Source of the DNA: Lamellibrachia columna
Taxonomy: Eukaryota; Annelida; Polychaeta; Sabellida; Siboglinidae
Direction of reading: 5' to 3'
DNA: 64,000 nucleotides
Assembly (NCBI GenBank): GCA_963662155.1
Contig: OY759268.1
Coordinates: 5,184,201 to 5,248,200, forward strand
The notes beneath the pieces are model-generated. The model did not search any database and was not told the origin of the DNA. It saw only the letters and a list, made by a program, of their open reading frames with translations. Both the position numbers and the translations under genes were made by a program. Positions 47,570 to 59,007 of the stretch are shown piece after piece. The first letter of the stretch is position 1, and every line of letters begins with the position of its first letter.

Positions 47570-48645
47570 TAATGGTTTTGTCTATGGCGCCAAACAGATA
47601 ACACTGATAGTCAGTGTTTTGTCTATGGGGCCAAACATATAACACTGATAGTCAGTGTTTTGTCTATGGCGCCAAACAGATAACACTGATGGTCAGTGTT
47701 TTGTCTATGGCTCCAAACAGATGACACTGATAGTCAGTGTTTCGTCTATGGCACCAAACAGATGACACTGATAGTCAGTGTTTCGTCTATGGCGCCAAAC
47801 AGATGACACTGATAGTCAGTGTTTCGTCTATGGCACCAAACAGATGACACTGATAGTCAGTGTTTTGTCTATGGCTCCAAACAGATGACACTGATAGTCA
47901 GTGTTTCGTCTATGGCACCAAACAGATGACACTGATAGTCAGTGTTTCGTCTATGGCGCCAAACAGATTACACTGATAGTCAGTGTTTCGTCTATGGCGT
48001 CAAACAGATAACACTGATGGTCAGTGTTTTGTCTATGGTACCAAACAGATGACACTGATAGTCAGTGTTTCGTCTATGGCACCAAACAGATGACACTGAT
48101 AGTCAATGTTTTGTCTATGGCGCCAAACAGATGACACTGATAGTCAGTGTTTCGTCTATGGCGCCAAACAGATGACACTGATAGTCAGTGTTTCGTCTAT
48201 GGCACCAAACAGATGACACTGATAGTCAGTGTTTTGTCTATGGCGCCAAACAGATGACACTGATAGTCAGTGTTTCGTCTATGGCGCCAAACAGATGACA
48301 CTGATAGTCAGTGTTTCGTCTATGGCACCAAACAGATGACACTGATAGTCAGTGTTTCGTCTATGACACCAAACAGATGACACTGATAGTCAGTGTTTCG
48401 TCTATAGCGCCAAACAGATGACACTGATAGTCAGTGTTTCGTCTATGGCGCCAAACAGATTACACTGATAGTCAGTGTTTCGTCTATGGCACCAAACAGA
48501 TGACACTGATAGTCAGTGTTTCGTCTATGGCGCCAAACAGATGACACTGATAGTCAGTGTTTTGTCTATGGCGCCAAACAGATAACATTGATAGTCAGTG
48601 TTTTGTCTATGGCACCAAACAGATAACATTGATAGTCAGTGTTTT
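47570..48645. repeat. 41-bp hairpin minisatellite, about 26 copies
   Basis: The unit is CGTCTATGGCGCCAAACAGA and TGACACTGATAGTCAGTGTTT. Each contains ACACTGA-TAG-TCAGTGT, a 7-bp stem with a 3-base loop. Many also have the palindrome TGGCGCCA. Intronic. Confidence 0.97.
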
Positions 48646-48679
48646 CACAATGTGACCAATACAAATTAACTGCACGAAC

Positions 48680-48868
48680 CGTGAAATAGTCTCCAAATGA
48701 CCAGTTTGCCAGCATCTTAAAGAAAGTGTGATGGTACAGGTCATTGCTCACATCGTCAAGGTCATTGTGTTTACCTCAAACACAGATACACTTCTGACTG
48801 TTGACGACACGTCGGTATGACACCATGTCACTTTGTGGGTCGACAGTGCCCAGAAACAAGGGCTTGAA
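48680..48868 (-). pseudogene. AARS1: AARS-like catalytic-core exon with in-frame TGA
   Basis: A TTCTTTTCTTGTAG acceptor starts 63 codons in phase 0. It reads [64 protein letters not shown]. This is the class II catalytic segment of alanyl-tRNA synthetase, FKPIF..T.DP...[36 protein letters not shown]. The stop (48776-48778) replaces the first Gly of RAGGKH, and the arginine is Cys. The changes look like decay (CGT to TGT, GGA to TGA). The donor ACG before GTTCGT is weak. Confidence 0.92.
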
Positions 48869-49329
48869 CTACAAGAAAAGAATTACACAATGTACGTAAC
48901 TCAAACACTGTAGTCATGGCAACTGTGTAACTGATTCAAAACAATATGATGGATAATGCAGTTTATTGCATTGTATCAACAGTTTGGAACTAACGCTGAA
49001 CAACATTCACTGTTGGCTTAGAAAGTGACTGTTGTATTGTGAACACCCCCTAATTAATTTCAACTGCCCACATACACATGATAAAAAAACTATATGTATG
49101 CATTGCAAACATTAATACAAATTTTGAGCTACACCCCTAAGAGATATATAAATTGGCTGCCATATAAATATTTAGCTTCTGAAACTACTTCCTGCACAAT
49201 AATGAGTGTTAACCAGCCTCACTAACACTATTGCAAGACATGAATTCAGTGGACCACGAGTGTTAAACAACCCACTTAGCAGTGATTTTAATGATTTAGT
49301 ATTATTAACAACAAAGACCTCTGGGATAG
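48869..49329. other. Intronic, no exon recognised
   Basis: No supported feature between the catalytic-core exon and the LINE tail. Confidence 0.5.
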
Positions 49330-49600
49330 AACGCACCAAGCCCAAATAGAGATAGAGATCCTTAAGAGGAGATGGGGATAACTTGGCCACACCTTGAGAA
49401 AGCCAAGCACAAACATAACCAGACAGGACCTGACGTGGAACCCCTAAGGCAAGAGAAAGAGGGGGATACCAAAAAACACCTGGCGACGTGACCTCGAGGC
49501 AGACATTAAGCAAACAGGGAATGGCTGGCAACAACTGGAGAGGATTGCCCAAGACATGAGGCGCTGGAGAAATGTTGTGGATGGCCTATGCTCCAATTGT
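49330..49600 (+). pseudogene. LINE ORF C-terminal tail, plus strand
   Basis: It reads IEIEILKRRWG, stop, LGHTLRKPSTNITRQDLTWN, then KRKRGIPKNTWRRDLEADIK and WQQLERIAQDMRRWRNVVDG. This is the characteristic end of RTE/nimb-type LINE proteins (WLGHxLR, GRPxxTWRRDLE, W..VA.DR..WR). Stops occur in the RRWG and WNP parts. The rest of the LINE is absent. It sits in an intron of the AARS-like locus in the opposite orientation. Confidence 0.88.
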
Positions 49601-49801
49601 TTATTAATGTTTAGACATTTTTGAAAGGTAGCACTACAAAAGCCAAATACCGCAATTTTCTGTATAATGTGTATTTTTCTCTTTGTGTGTTACTTAAAAA
49701 GTCCAGGTGTATATGATAACATGATAACATGCAAGGCTAAAAAATGTTGTCGGACCAAATTCCATGTATCTGAGTCATTCTAACTGAACAGGTTTCTCTA
49801 C

Positions 49802-49855
49802 CTGATTCATTCCTGCATTGATGAAGAAAAGTCCCCTCATCCTTTTTTGGAACAA
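49802..49855 (-). pseudogene. AARS-like exon fragment FINAGMNQ
   Basis: Eighteen open codons lie between a GATAAACAG acceptor and CAG before GTAGAG. They read LFQKRMRGLFFINAGMNQ. AARS has DDPTLLFANAGMNQ followed immediately by FKPIF, and the next block at 48868 begins FKPLF in the same phase. The exon looks shorter than expected and its first half is diverged. The initiator exon was not found upstream. Confidence 0.75.
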
Positions 49856-50329
49856 CTGTTTATCAATGTTTAAATTTTGTTAAAGGTAGCTACTTGGACC
49901 AAAAAGGTGCACCAGGCCAAGGGACTCTCTAAACTGTGCTTCAACCAAATTGTTGGAATTGGGGAAATCAGGGGTTGATGCTAAAAAGTGGGGGTGAGTA
50001 TTATACATGGTGATATAGAAATTCTGTCAGATTTTAACAAAACGTAAGGGTATTATACTTGGGGGTGTATTATACATGGAAAATTATGGTATCCAAGTAA
50101 TTCCAAATGAACAGAACATTCAACATTAATCAGACATGATACTTGTTATTAATTAAGCATCAAAAATGCTATGCAAAGCTAAATGACAATTGTGAATTCT
50201 GACAAAGACTGATTTCTAACATGTAAACTTCTACTTCGCAGAGTCCATAAGTCAGGATATTTATGCTAGTGGTAGTTTAGAGAATGAGACCACCAGCTCT
50301 GTGAGTCCACTACAGGGTTTTTCCATTTC
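49856..50329. other. No gene recognised; weak local duplication
   Basis: TGTTTATCAATGTTTAAA near 49858 resembles TGTTTATTAATGTTTAGA near 49600, suggesting an old duplication around the exon fragment. Nothing else is supported. Confidence 0.4.
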
Positions 50330-50530
50330 CCAGTGTGAGGTCTTTTACTTCCCCGGGCGTAGACACCAGATAGAACGGACCAACGGGTTTTACTGTCTCC
50401 TCCGAAAGTCATAGGCAAAGTAGGGTGAACGAAGTTGCCCAAGCTTCGAAACAGCAGTAGGTGGTTTTGAACCCTGGTCCCTTCGACCGAAAAGTCCGAT
50501 GCTCTACCACTCGAACACCGCGCCTCGGTA
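50330..50530 (-). mobile_element. tRNA-derived SINE
   Basis: Minus strand from 50530: GAGGCGCGGTGTTCGAGTGG, TAGAGCATCGG (A-box-like TGGTAGAGCATCGG), then AGGGTTCAAAACC (B-box-like). The body CGAAGCTTGGGCAACTT..ACTTTGCC is shared with the SINE at 60265. The 3' part, CTGGTGTCTACGCCCGGGGA, resembles 62566-62600. The A and B boxes fit RNA polymerase III internal promoters. The tRNA fold is not intact, so it is a SINE head rather than a tRNA gene. Confidence 0.75.
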
Positions 50531-51710
50531 AAGTCACCATATCAGTCCACATGCAAACAATCCTAATATTTGAAAGCCTCTCCTTCATACAAGTTTGTTA
50601 AGTATTATTTCTCAATAAATATAAATTACCACGTTGCAATTATTTTCTCAAATGTAGACTGGGCATGTAGAACAAAGACTACCAAGATTATTTATTTTGG
50701 GGGTTCAATATTTTTTTAATTTATATACCTTGTACACATGTACTCCTAAAGGTTTTTTTGTGAATAAAAACATGTATATTAAGTTTCAACTTAATGAGAA
50801 TCCATATTGTGTTGTTTAAAATGACCCTAGACTGGGTTTTAACTATTGACCCCCATGCCATGGCATGGGCATTGAACTTACCCTGTATAGCCTATAGGGG
50901 ACTATAATATAGCCTTCGGTCGTTCCAGGCCCAAAGACGAGTTTGGGTGTGGTTGTTGCCATAGCAACCCCAGTCCACTTCTGGGCAGCGTCATTGTAAG
51001 TCTACCCAGAAATAAGTCAAATAGTTGTAAATGTAAGTCGTACATACACAACTGGTACAACAGCCAATTAGATAGGGCCCGTGATAACAAGTTAACATAT
51101 TATCGCCTATTCGCAGGTTTTTTTTTCGTTTGCTACATAGCTTTATCTTTAAGATTTCGCCAAAAAAACTTTCCCGTCGTTTCCGTTACGTTCAATACCC
51201 AACATCCAGCACGTCCAAATATAGTGTCATAGTGACATTCAACCGTCTCGCTTCGCATAACAAGATGCGAAAGCCAGGCGAAACATTTCACGTTTTCTGC
51301 CAATGAACCGGGTGTTTACCAACTCGTCCTAGTATCAACTCACGAAACGACTCCAACATTTCCACTTATTTCCACCCCTACACTCCAACACAATACAATA
51401 AAATAACAATACCATATATACAAGTGGACATGGGAAATGGATAATTTGAGGTAAAACCGAGTCAATAATGGTGATTCTGGCACATCCAAGCATTAATGTC
51501 ACAAGCAACACTGAACTGAACTTCCAATACGAATGCTGTGTTATCTTACATACATAAAGGACACGATTCATGCCAATGCAGAGCCACTCACGCCGAATCT
51601 GTTTTCCAGTCGATGTAACAAAATAAAGTGATTGATTTTGTCAAAAGCAGCATTTCTGGCATATGGAAAATAATCATGAGAATCTTTTAGGTATGTAACT
51701 GTTCATTTCA
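50531..51710. other. No gene recognised
   Basis: The first exon of the AARS-like locus would be expected in or above this stretch, but none was identified. Short minus-strand frames at 50902-51090 and 51335-51571 show no motif. Confidence 0.45.
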
Positions 51711-51862
51711 AATTATGTCAGCCACTTATGGATATACGTATACCACATGTAATCTTAACTGATGAGTCCTGTACACTATGGTGACAAATTATGTCAGCCA
51801 CTCTTGGATATACACATACCACATGTAATCTTAACTGATGAGCCTTGTACACTATGGCGACA
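51711..51862. repeat. 76-bp direct duplication, two copies
   Basis: AATTATGTCAGCCACT begins copies at 51711 and 51787. They share CACATGTAATCTTAACTGAT and TGTACACTATGG. Confidence 0.9.
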
Positions 51863-52084
51863 AATTGTATTGTTATAGCATATTTAAAACACCAAAAGAA
51901 ACACAAAGTCCATACGTTTGACAAACATCTTGTTGACATTCGACATACTCCTCATCACTATTCTGGGTTGTCTATTGCAAGAGCCTTGGCAAACAATTAT
52001 CAACACATTTAAATGTTCGTGTCTTTCAGAAGAGACACCAAAGTCTTTGATCCTTTCTACCCGGTGTTTATGCTGGGGTGTGGA

Positions 52085-52770
52085 CAAAATGGTTGACGTC
52101 CGATTGGACCAATGATCAACATTTGATTGGAGCAATGATCGACAACGTCTGACTGGACTAAAAATTGGACTGGCACGCATACATATTTGCCTTCCACATT
52201 TCCCACAAAGTAAGGAAACAGCTCTGGCATTTATAGATCCTACTTTTTTTACATGTGTCTTATGTCGCTGATTTTAGTGCCCATGCACGTAAAGGAGATT
52301 TTGCTACAGCTTCCCTCCTAAAGACACTTATGGAGTGACTGACCCTTTTTGACCGATTCTTTTTTACAAGCACCGACTGGTTGGACAAGTGATCAACATC
52401 TGACTGGCCAATGATCAGCAATGTCTGACTAACCCAAATTACTGACGTCTGATTGGACCAATGATTGATGTATGACTGGACTAATGAACGACATCTGATT
52501 GGACCAATGATCAACATATCATTGGACCAATTATCGTTGTATGATTGGATCAATGATCAAATCTGATTGGACTAATGATCAACATCTGATTGGACCAATG
52601 ATCGACGTCTGATTGGAACATTGATCAATGTCTGATTGGGCCAATGATCGACATCTGGTCTTCGTCTGACTAGACCAATTCAACATGACTGGACCAGTGA
52701 TAGACGTCTGATTTGACCAATGATTGACATCTGGTTGGACCAATGATCAATGCCCAATTGGTCCAATCTT
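52085..52770. repeat. Degenerate 23-bp repeat (GATTGGACCAATGATCGACA)
   Basis: About 20 diverged copies in two blocks, interrupted at roughly 52160-52370 by a segment that has its own duplicate at 52883-53053. Confidence 0.88.
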
Positions 52771-53053
52771 AGTATTATGTACGGAGATACAATCATATAG
52801 TGAAAAACTGCACACATTCCCACCGGCACACACACATATTTGAGTTCAGCTGTCCTTAGCCTGGTAGACAACTTGATCTGCTTTGCCTTCTACATTTCCC
52901 ACAAAGTGAGGAAAACAGCTCTGGCTTTTCTAGATCCTAGCTTTTACGACTTCTTACGTGCCTCTTATGTCGCTCATATTATTGTCCATATGTGTGAAGG
53001 GATTCTTCAAAATTTCCCCTCCTGATGGGACTTATGGAGTAACCAACCCTATT
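52183..53053. repeat. 170-bp duplicated segment (52183-52352 and 52883-53053)
   Basis: Both copies run TTTCCCACAAAGT.AGGAAA..CAGCTCTGGC to CTTATGGAGT.AC..ACCC. The second is open for 61 codons from 52840 but the first is not in the same frame, so coding is not supported. Confidence 0.85.
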
Positions 53054-53789
53054 TGACAAGGACTTCAGCCTAGCTCATTGCCATTTTGTGAACAAATACC
53101 GGTACACTTTCTGCTATTTCGGAACTTGAAAAATTGCCATTTTATGTTTTGCCATTCAACAGTATTGTCTCCGTTGTGTTGATTAGGGGTGGACAAAACA
53201 TGCTGTGTACACAGTAAATCAGTGTTTCTCAACTGGGGGTCCTCAGCCCACGGGGGGACGCAGAGAGCTGTAGATGATTTACTAACCCTATAGAAGGAAA
53301 CCCTGAAATAAACCCATGGGGCAATATATTAAAAGGACCCCACTGAGTCATTACCCATGTCCAGATAATGTACATAATAAACATCTCTTTTATAATATAC
53401 GTTATTTTACCATTTATAAACAAAAGAATGTGTTATGAAATATATTATTTAACATCAATATATGTACTTCATCAATGTTTATATAATTATAGACTGTACA
53501 TTAGCTACATATATAGTTGTACATTATCATAGAACAAGCAGAACATTAGACACTGTAGCATTGAGTGAACATCAACTTGTGTCAACAACCAGTTTTTCCA
53601 ATTTTTAAACTATTTACCACTCTACCACCTTCAAGCCAAAATCTACAGCCAAACCGCAATTTCAAGTGTATCAAATAAATTTATGCATTTTGTATCCAAA
53701 TATACCGCAAGAGTACGATTTAATGTAGAAAATGAACCAGGAAATACACCCGGATTATGTAAACATATCTTAAAATTCACCTTCCACAC
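53054..53789. other. No gene recognised
   Basis: AT-rich left flank of the 63-bp array. Confidence 0.5.
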
Positions 53790-56700
53790 TTCCCCACTGC
53801 TGCGTGCCTTTTTTTTCAGATCTTTCTTCCAACAGGAGGGAAACCCCTTCCACACTTCCCCACTGCCGCATGCCTTTGTCAGATCTTTCTTCCAACAGGA
53901 GGGAAACCCCTTCCACACTTCCCAACTGCTGCGTGCCTTTGTCAAATCTTTCTTCCAACAGGAGGGAAACCCCTTCCACACTTCCCCACTGCTGCCTGCC
54001 TTTGTCAGATCTTTCTTCCAACAGGAGGGAAACCCCTTCCACACTTCCCAACTGCTATGTGCCTTTGTAAAATCTTTCTTCCAACAGGAGGGAAACCCCT
54101 TCCACACTTCCCCACTGCTGCCTGCCTTTGTCAGATCTTTCTTCCAACAGGAGGGAAACCCCTTCCACACTTCCCCACTGCTGCCTGCCTTTGTCAGATC
54201 TTTCTTCCAACAGGAGGGAAACCCCTTCCACACTTCCCAACTGCTGCGTGCCTTTGTCAGATCTTTCTTCCAACAGGAGGGAAACCCCTTCCACACTTCC
54301 CAACTGCTGCGTGCCTTTGTCAGATCTTTCTTCCAACAGGAGGGAAACCCCTTCCACACTTCCCAACTGCTGTGTGCCTTTGTCAAATCTTTCTTCCAAC
54401 AGGAGGGAAACCCCTTCCACACTTCACCACTGCTGCCTGCCTTTGTCAGATCTTTCTTCCAACAGGAGGGAAACCCCTTCCACACTTCCCAACTGCTGCG
54501 TGCCTTTGTCAAATCTTTCTTCCAACAGGAGGGAAACCCCTTCCACACTTCCCCACTGCTGCCTGCCTTTGTCAGATCTTTCTTCCAACAGGAGGGAAAC
54601 CCCTTCCACACTTCCCAACTGCTGTGTGCCTTTGTCAAATCTTTCTTCCAACAGGAGGGAAACCCCTTCCACACTTCCCCACTGCTGCCTGCCTTTGTCA
54701 GATCTTTCTTCCAACAGGAGGGAAACCCCTTCCACACTTCCCCACTGCTGCCTGCCTTTGTCAGATCTTTCTTCCAACAGGAGGGAAACCCCTCCCACAC
54801 TTCCCCACTGCTGCCTGCCTTTGTCAGATCTTTCTTCCAACAGGAGGGAAACCCCTTCCACACTTCCCCACTGCCGCATGCCTTTGTCAGATCTTTCTTC
54901 CAACAGGAGGGAAACCCCTTCCACACTTCCCAACTGCTGTGTGCCTTTGTCAAATCTTTCTTCCAACAGGAGGGAAACCCCTTCCACACTTCCCCACTGC
55001 TGCCTGCCTTTGTCAGATCTTTCTTCCAACAGGAGGGAAACCCCTTCCACACTTCCCCACTGCTGCCTGCCTTTGTCAGATCTTTCTTCCAACAGGAGGG
55101 AAACCCCTTCCACACTTCCCAACTGCTGTGTGCCTTTGTCAAATCTTTCTTCCAACAGGAGGGAAACCCCTTCCACACTTCACCACTGCTGCCTGCCTTT
55201 GTCAGATCTTTCTTCCAACAGGAGGGAAACCCCTTCCACACTTCCCCACTGCTGCCTGCCTTTGTCAGATCTTTCTTCCAACAGGAGGGAAACCCCTTCC
55301 ACACTTCCCAACTGCTGCGTGCCTTTGTCAAATCTTTCTTCCAACAGGAGGGAAACCCCTTCCACACTTCCCCACTGCTGCCTGCCTTTGTCAGATCTTT
55401 CTTCCAACAGGAGGGAAACCCCTTCCACACTTCCCAACTGCTGTGTGCCTTTGTCAAATCTTTCTTCCAACAGGAGGGAAACCCCTTCCACACTTCCCCA
55501 CTGCTGCCTGCCTTTGTCAGATCTTTCTTCCAACAGGAGGGAAACCCCTTCCACACTTCCCCACTGCTGCCTGCCTTTGTCAGATCTTTCTTCCAACAGG
55601 AGGGAAACCCCTTCCACACTTCCCAACTGCTGCGTGCCTTTGTCAGATCGTTCTTCCAACAGGAGGGAAACCCCTTCCACACTTCCCAACTGCTGCGTGC
55701 CTTTGTCAGATCGTTCTTCCAACAGGAGGGAAACCCCTTCCACACTTCCCAACTGCTGCGTGCCTTTGTCAGATCTTTCTTCCAACAGGAGGGAAACCCC
55801 TTCCACACTTCCCAACTGCTGTGTGCCTTTGTCAAATCTTTCTTCCAACAGGAGGGAAACCCCTTCCACACTTCCCAACTGCTGCGTGCCTTTGTCAGAT
55901 CTTTCTTCCAACAGGAGGGAAACCCCTTCCACACTTCCCAACTGCTGTGTGCCTTTGTCAAATCTTTCTTCCAACAGGAGGGAAACCCCTTCCACACTTC
56001 CCCACTGCTGCCTGCCTTTGTCAGATCTTTCTTCCAACAGGAGGGAAACCCCTTCCACACTTCCCCACTGCTGCCTGCCTTTGTCAGATCTTTCTTCCAA
56101 CAGGAGGGAAACCCCTTCCACACTTCCCCACTGCCGCATGCCTTTGTCAGATCTTTCTTCCAACAGGAGGGAAACCCCTTCCACACTTCCCAACTGCTGT
56201 GTGCCTTTGTCAAATCTTTCTTCCAACAGGAGGGAAACCCCTTCCACACTTCCCCACTGCTGCCTGCCTTTGTCAGATCTTTCTTCCAACAGGAGGGAAA
56301 CCCCTTCCACACTTCCCCACTGCTGCCTGCCTTTGTCAGATCTTTCTTCCAACAGGAGGGAAACCCCTTCCACACTTCCCCACTGCTGCCTGCCTTTGTC
56401 AGATCTTTCTTCCAACAGGAGGGAAACCCCTTCCACACTTCCCAACTGCTGTGTGCCTTTGTCAAATCTTTCTTCCAACAGGAGGGAAACCCCTTCCACA
56501 CTTCCCCACTGCTGCCTGCCTTTGTCAGATCTTTCTTCCAACAGGAGGGAAACCCCTCCCACACTTCCCCACTGCTGCCTGCCTTTGTCAGATCTTTCTT
56601 CCAACAGGAGGGAAACCCCTTCCACACTTCCCCACTGCCGCATGCCTTTGTCAGATCTTTCTTCCAACAGGAGGGAAACCCCTTCCACACTTCCCAACTG

Positions 56701-57225
56701 CTGTGTGCCTTTGTCAAATCTTTCTTCCAACAGGAGGGAAACCCCTTCCACACTTCCCCACTGCTGCCTGCCTTTGTCAGATCTTTCTTCCAACAGGAGG
56801 GAAACCCCTTCCACACTTCCCCACTGCTGCCTGCCTTTGTCAGATCTTTCTTCCAACAGGAGGGAAACCCCTTCCACACTTCCCCACTGCTGCCTGCCTT
56901 TGTCAGATCTTTCTTCCAACAGGAGGGAAACCCCTTCCACACTTCCCAACTGCTGCGTGCCTTTGTCAGATCTTTCTTCCAACAGGAGGGAAACCCCTTC
57001 CACACTTCCCAACTGCTGCGTGCCTTTGTCAGATCTTTCTTCCAACAGGAGGGAAACCCCTTCCACACTTCCCAACTGCTGCGTGCCTTTGTCAGATCTT
57101 TCTTCCAACAGGAGGGAAACCCCTTCCACACTTCCCAACTGCTGCGTGCCTTTGTCAGATCTTTCTTCCAACAGGAGGGAAACCCCTTCCACACTTCCCC
57201 ACTGCTGCGTGCCTTTGTCAGATCT
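53790..57225. repeat. 63-bp minisatellite, about 54 copies
   Basis: The unit is CTTTCTTCCAACAGGAGGGA, AACCCCTTCCACACTTCCCC, ACTGCTGCCTGCCTTTGTCA and GAT. Four common variants differ at CCCCA or CCCAA, CTGCCT, CTGCGT, CTGTGT or CCGCAT, and CAG or CAA. The unit is 21 codons with almost no stops, so frames of over 1000 codons stay open on both strands. They reflect period and composition, not a protein. Variants recur in multi-unit blocks. Confidence 0.98.
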
Positions 57226-57235
57226 TCATATTTAC

Positions 57236-57297
57236 CGTTCTCACATCATGAAAGCGGTAGATGTACAACTTCTTGTGCACAGTCACTTGGCACTTCT
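57236..57297 (-). other. Possible orphan exon at the edge of the 63-bp array
   Basis: CCTGGTTTTAG and AACG before GTAAAT bound 62 bp. One frame is open, reading KCQVTVHKKLYIYRFHDVRT. I do not recognise the protein and find no neighbouring exon in phase. It could be chance. Confidence 0.25.
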
Positions 57298-57579
57298 CTA
57301 AAACCAGGATAAACAAGTTGCTGATATTCTCTGGAATCATACAACATAGAACTACTGCAGACTGTGCAGTCTATAGCCACCTCACACGACAGCACTACAG
57401 ATTACAAATATAGCTGTCTACTTTCTGTTTTGTTAAATATTAATTACATTAACGTAACGTAAATGAACATGTCCACATATTTACAACTTACAAATGTACA
57501 TTTATGCAATCACAACATGTAAAAAAACTGAAAATGTACCTGTGGCCGAGGAATTACGTCTGGGACATTGTAAAATGAT
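57298..57579. other. No gene recognised
   Basis: Short unique-looking stretch between the possible orphan exon and the next repeat. Confidence 0.4.
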
Positions 57580-57805
57580 CTTTCATATAATGTATGATGA
57601 TGTCTGTCAGTGTACAATGATATTTCATGTAATGTACAACGATCTCTACAGTGTACAACAATGATCTTTCATATAATGTACAATGATCTATATGCATATA
57701 ATGTACAATGATCCTTCATATAATGTACAATGATCTTTCATATAATGTACAACGATCTCTTCTACAGTGTACAACAATGATCTTTCATATAATGTACAAT
57801 GATTT
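57580..57805. repeat. TTTCATATAATGTACAATGA repeat, irregular
   Basis: About seven copies of TTTCATATAATGTACAAYGA alternate with CTCTACAGTGTACAACAATG. Spacing varies. Confidence 0.85.
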
Positions 57806-57827
57806 ATGTTAAAGACTAACAAACTGA

Positions 57828-58914
57828 AAGAAAGGCATAGATCAGTGGGTAGACAACGAGACCAATGCAAAGACGTCCTGACACTGCACCCCAAAGCTGC
57901 TCAGATCAGTAGCACCACCTGGGAATGTGAAGCCGCGAACCAATCAGCTTGGCGAGAGACGCGTTAGGATGTGCCAACCCACGAGCACCCACCTACCCAC
58001 CCACGCACACGACACAACACCACCAACTCGGACTACGTTTTCCAATACTTTTGACAGAAAAACTGAGATTGGACACGTAATGGTAATTCTTTAGGTAATT
58101 TTTGCACAGTTTGTTTTTTAATAAGATGGTTTACAAGAGTTTGTTGGAATGCGAAGTTATGCGAACAATCTTTTCAGAGAAGTATTTTTTAAATGAGCTG
58201 CTCAGTGTGACCAGTTAGGAGTGATCAGGCAGTGATTTATATTTTTCCCGATGTTTATATTGAATTCCACATCTAGCGGAGTTTCCCATAATTGTTGTGA
58301 TAAAATGTATATAATAGTCAGATTTTACTTTCGACATCATATCACTGCATAGATGTTGTTGCTTAGTGTAACGGAATGATCAAATGGAAAATGAGTTCGA
58401 TGACGACAACGTTTCACTACAGGTATATGGTGGGGGTTGGGCCTCTATTACTGGAGGCCTGGTGGGACAAAAGACCACCCCACCTTTGCTACTTCTACTT
58501 TTGTCATTTAATAATTGTTTCTCAATGAGCAACTTTGTATTGGCAACTAAGCGATATCTCATTAGATATACATGTATTGTATTTTATTGTATTTTTCTTG
58601 ATGAGCATGTTTATGCTAGCTGCCAAACTACTTTTTGAGTGATTCATATTATTTTCTGTTGGTACAATTATTAAATGACCTTTACCAACAATCACTCTTT
58701 GTGTGTTCCTGTAGCAAACGAGCTCAGGGTTCTGCCATTAAGCATCAGCAGGGTATAAATATCAATTGGCATCCATGACGGTGGAAAGTCGAACATGTCT
58801 ATCAAGGAGTGTACTTATTGTTTCGTAGTACTGACTAACAAGCTTGCTTAATGTAGATTTAGGTTGTACCAACATACCAGAATTGGCAACATCCTCATCA
58901 AGGATGTGTCTTTA
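57828..58914 (+). mobile_element. LINE 3' end, second copy
   Basis: Near-identical to 12131-13214, including the degraded tail (RSVGRQRDQC, LTLHPKAAQISS) and the 60-84 codon ATG frame at 58384. It continues into the block shared with 13833-13922. Both copies could be LINE insertions or products of one segmental duplication; the shared downstream flank favours duplication. Confidence 0.7.
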
Positions 58915-59007
58915 TTTTATGAATATAGAAGTATATTATATTATCGTATGCTAATGAGGTGTCACACCACATTTTCAACATATTACGGAAAGACAGGTCT
59001 ATATATC

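Larger units (their letters stand above)
29139..49855 (-). pseudogene. AARS1: Alanyl-tRNA synthetase-like split locus (summary of exons listed below)
   Basis: Exon-like blocks on the minus strand follow the order of cytosolic alanyl-tRNA synthetase, which charges tRNA(Ala). Present are [30 protein letters not shown] (class II catalytic core), YVTYFG, an IINEEE-like block, a GD..DLT block, YPxxVxVVSLG and CGGSH (zinc and editing-proximal motif), and C-terminal helical and C-Ala segments to a stop. The catalytic-half exons carry stops at 48776, 47020 and 44192 and a frameshift near 43145. The blocks from 39817 down to 29139 are open and phase-compatible if one copy of the duplicated exon pair is skipped. 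Exons for the tRNA-recognition and editing domains (HTATH region) and the first coding exon were not found. It is probably a duplicated, non-processed pseudogene. Assembly error or a partly expressed 3' half are alternatives. Confidence 0.8.

Noticed and set aside
44192..48778. Alternative genetic code, with stops read as amino acids in AARS exons
   Set aside because: Both TGA and TAG are involved, each replaces a different expected residue, and a frameshift is also present. Decay explains all of these more simply.
49172..49552. Minus-strand 126-codon frame
   Set aside because: It is the antisense of the LINE C-terminal tail encoded on the plus strand.
50460..50530. Functional tRNA gene on the minus strand
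   Set aside because: A- and B-box-like sequences are present, but the acceptor and anticodon stems do not pair convincingly and the sequence continues into a SINE body shared with 60265.
53643..57312. Plus- and minus-strand open frames of more than 1000 codons as a giant repetitive protein gene
   Set aside because: They span a 63-bp array on both strands and in several frames at once. A period divisible by three with no stop in the unit explains them; no promoter, splice or domain evidence supports coding.
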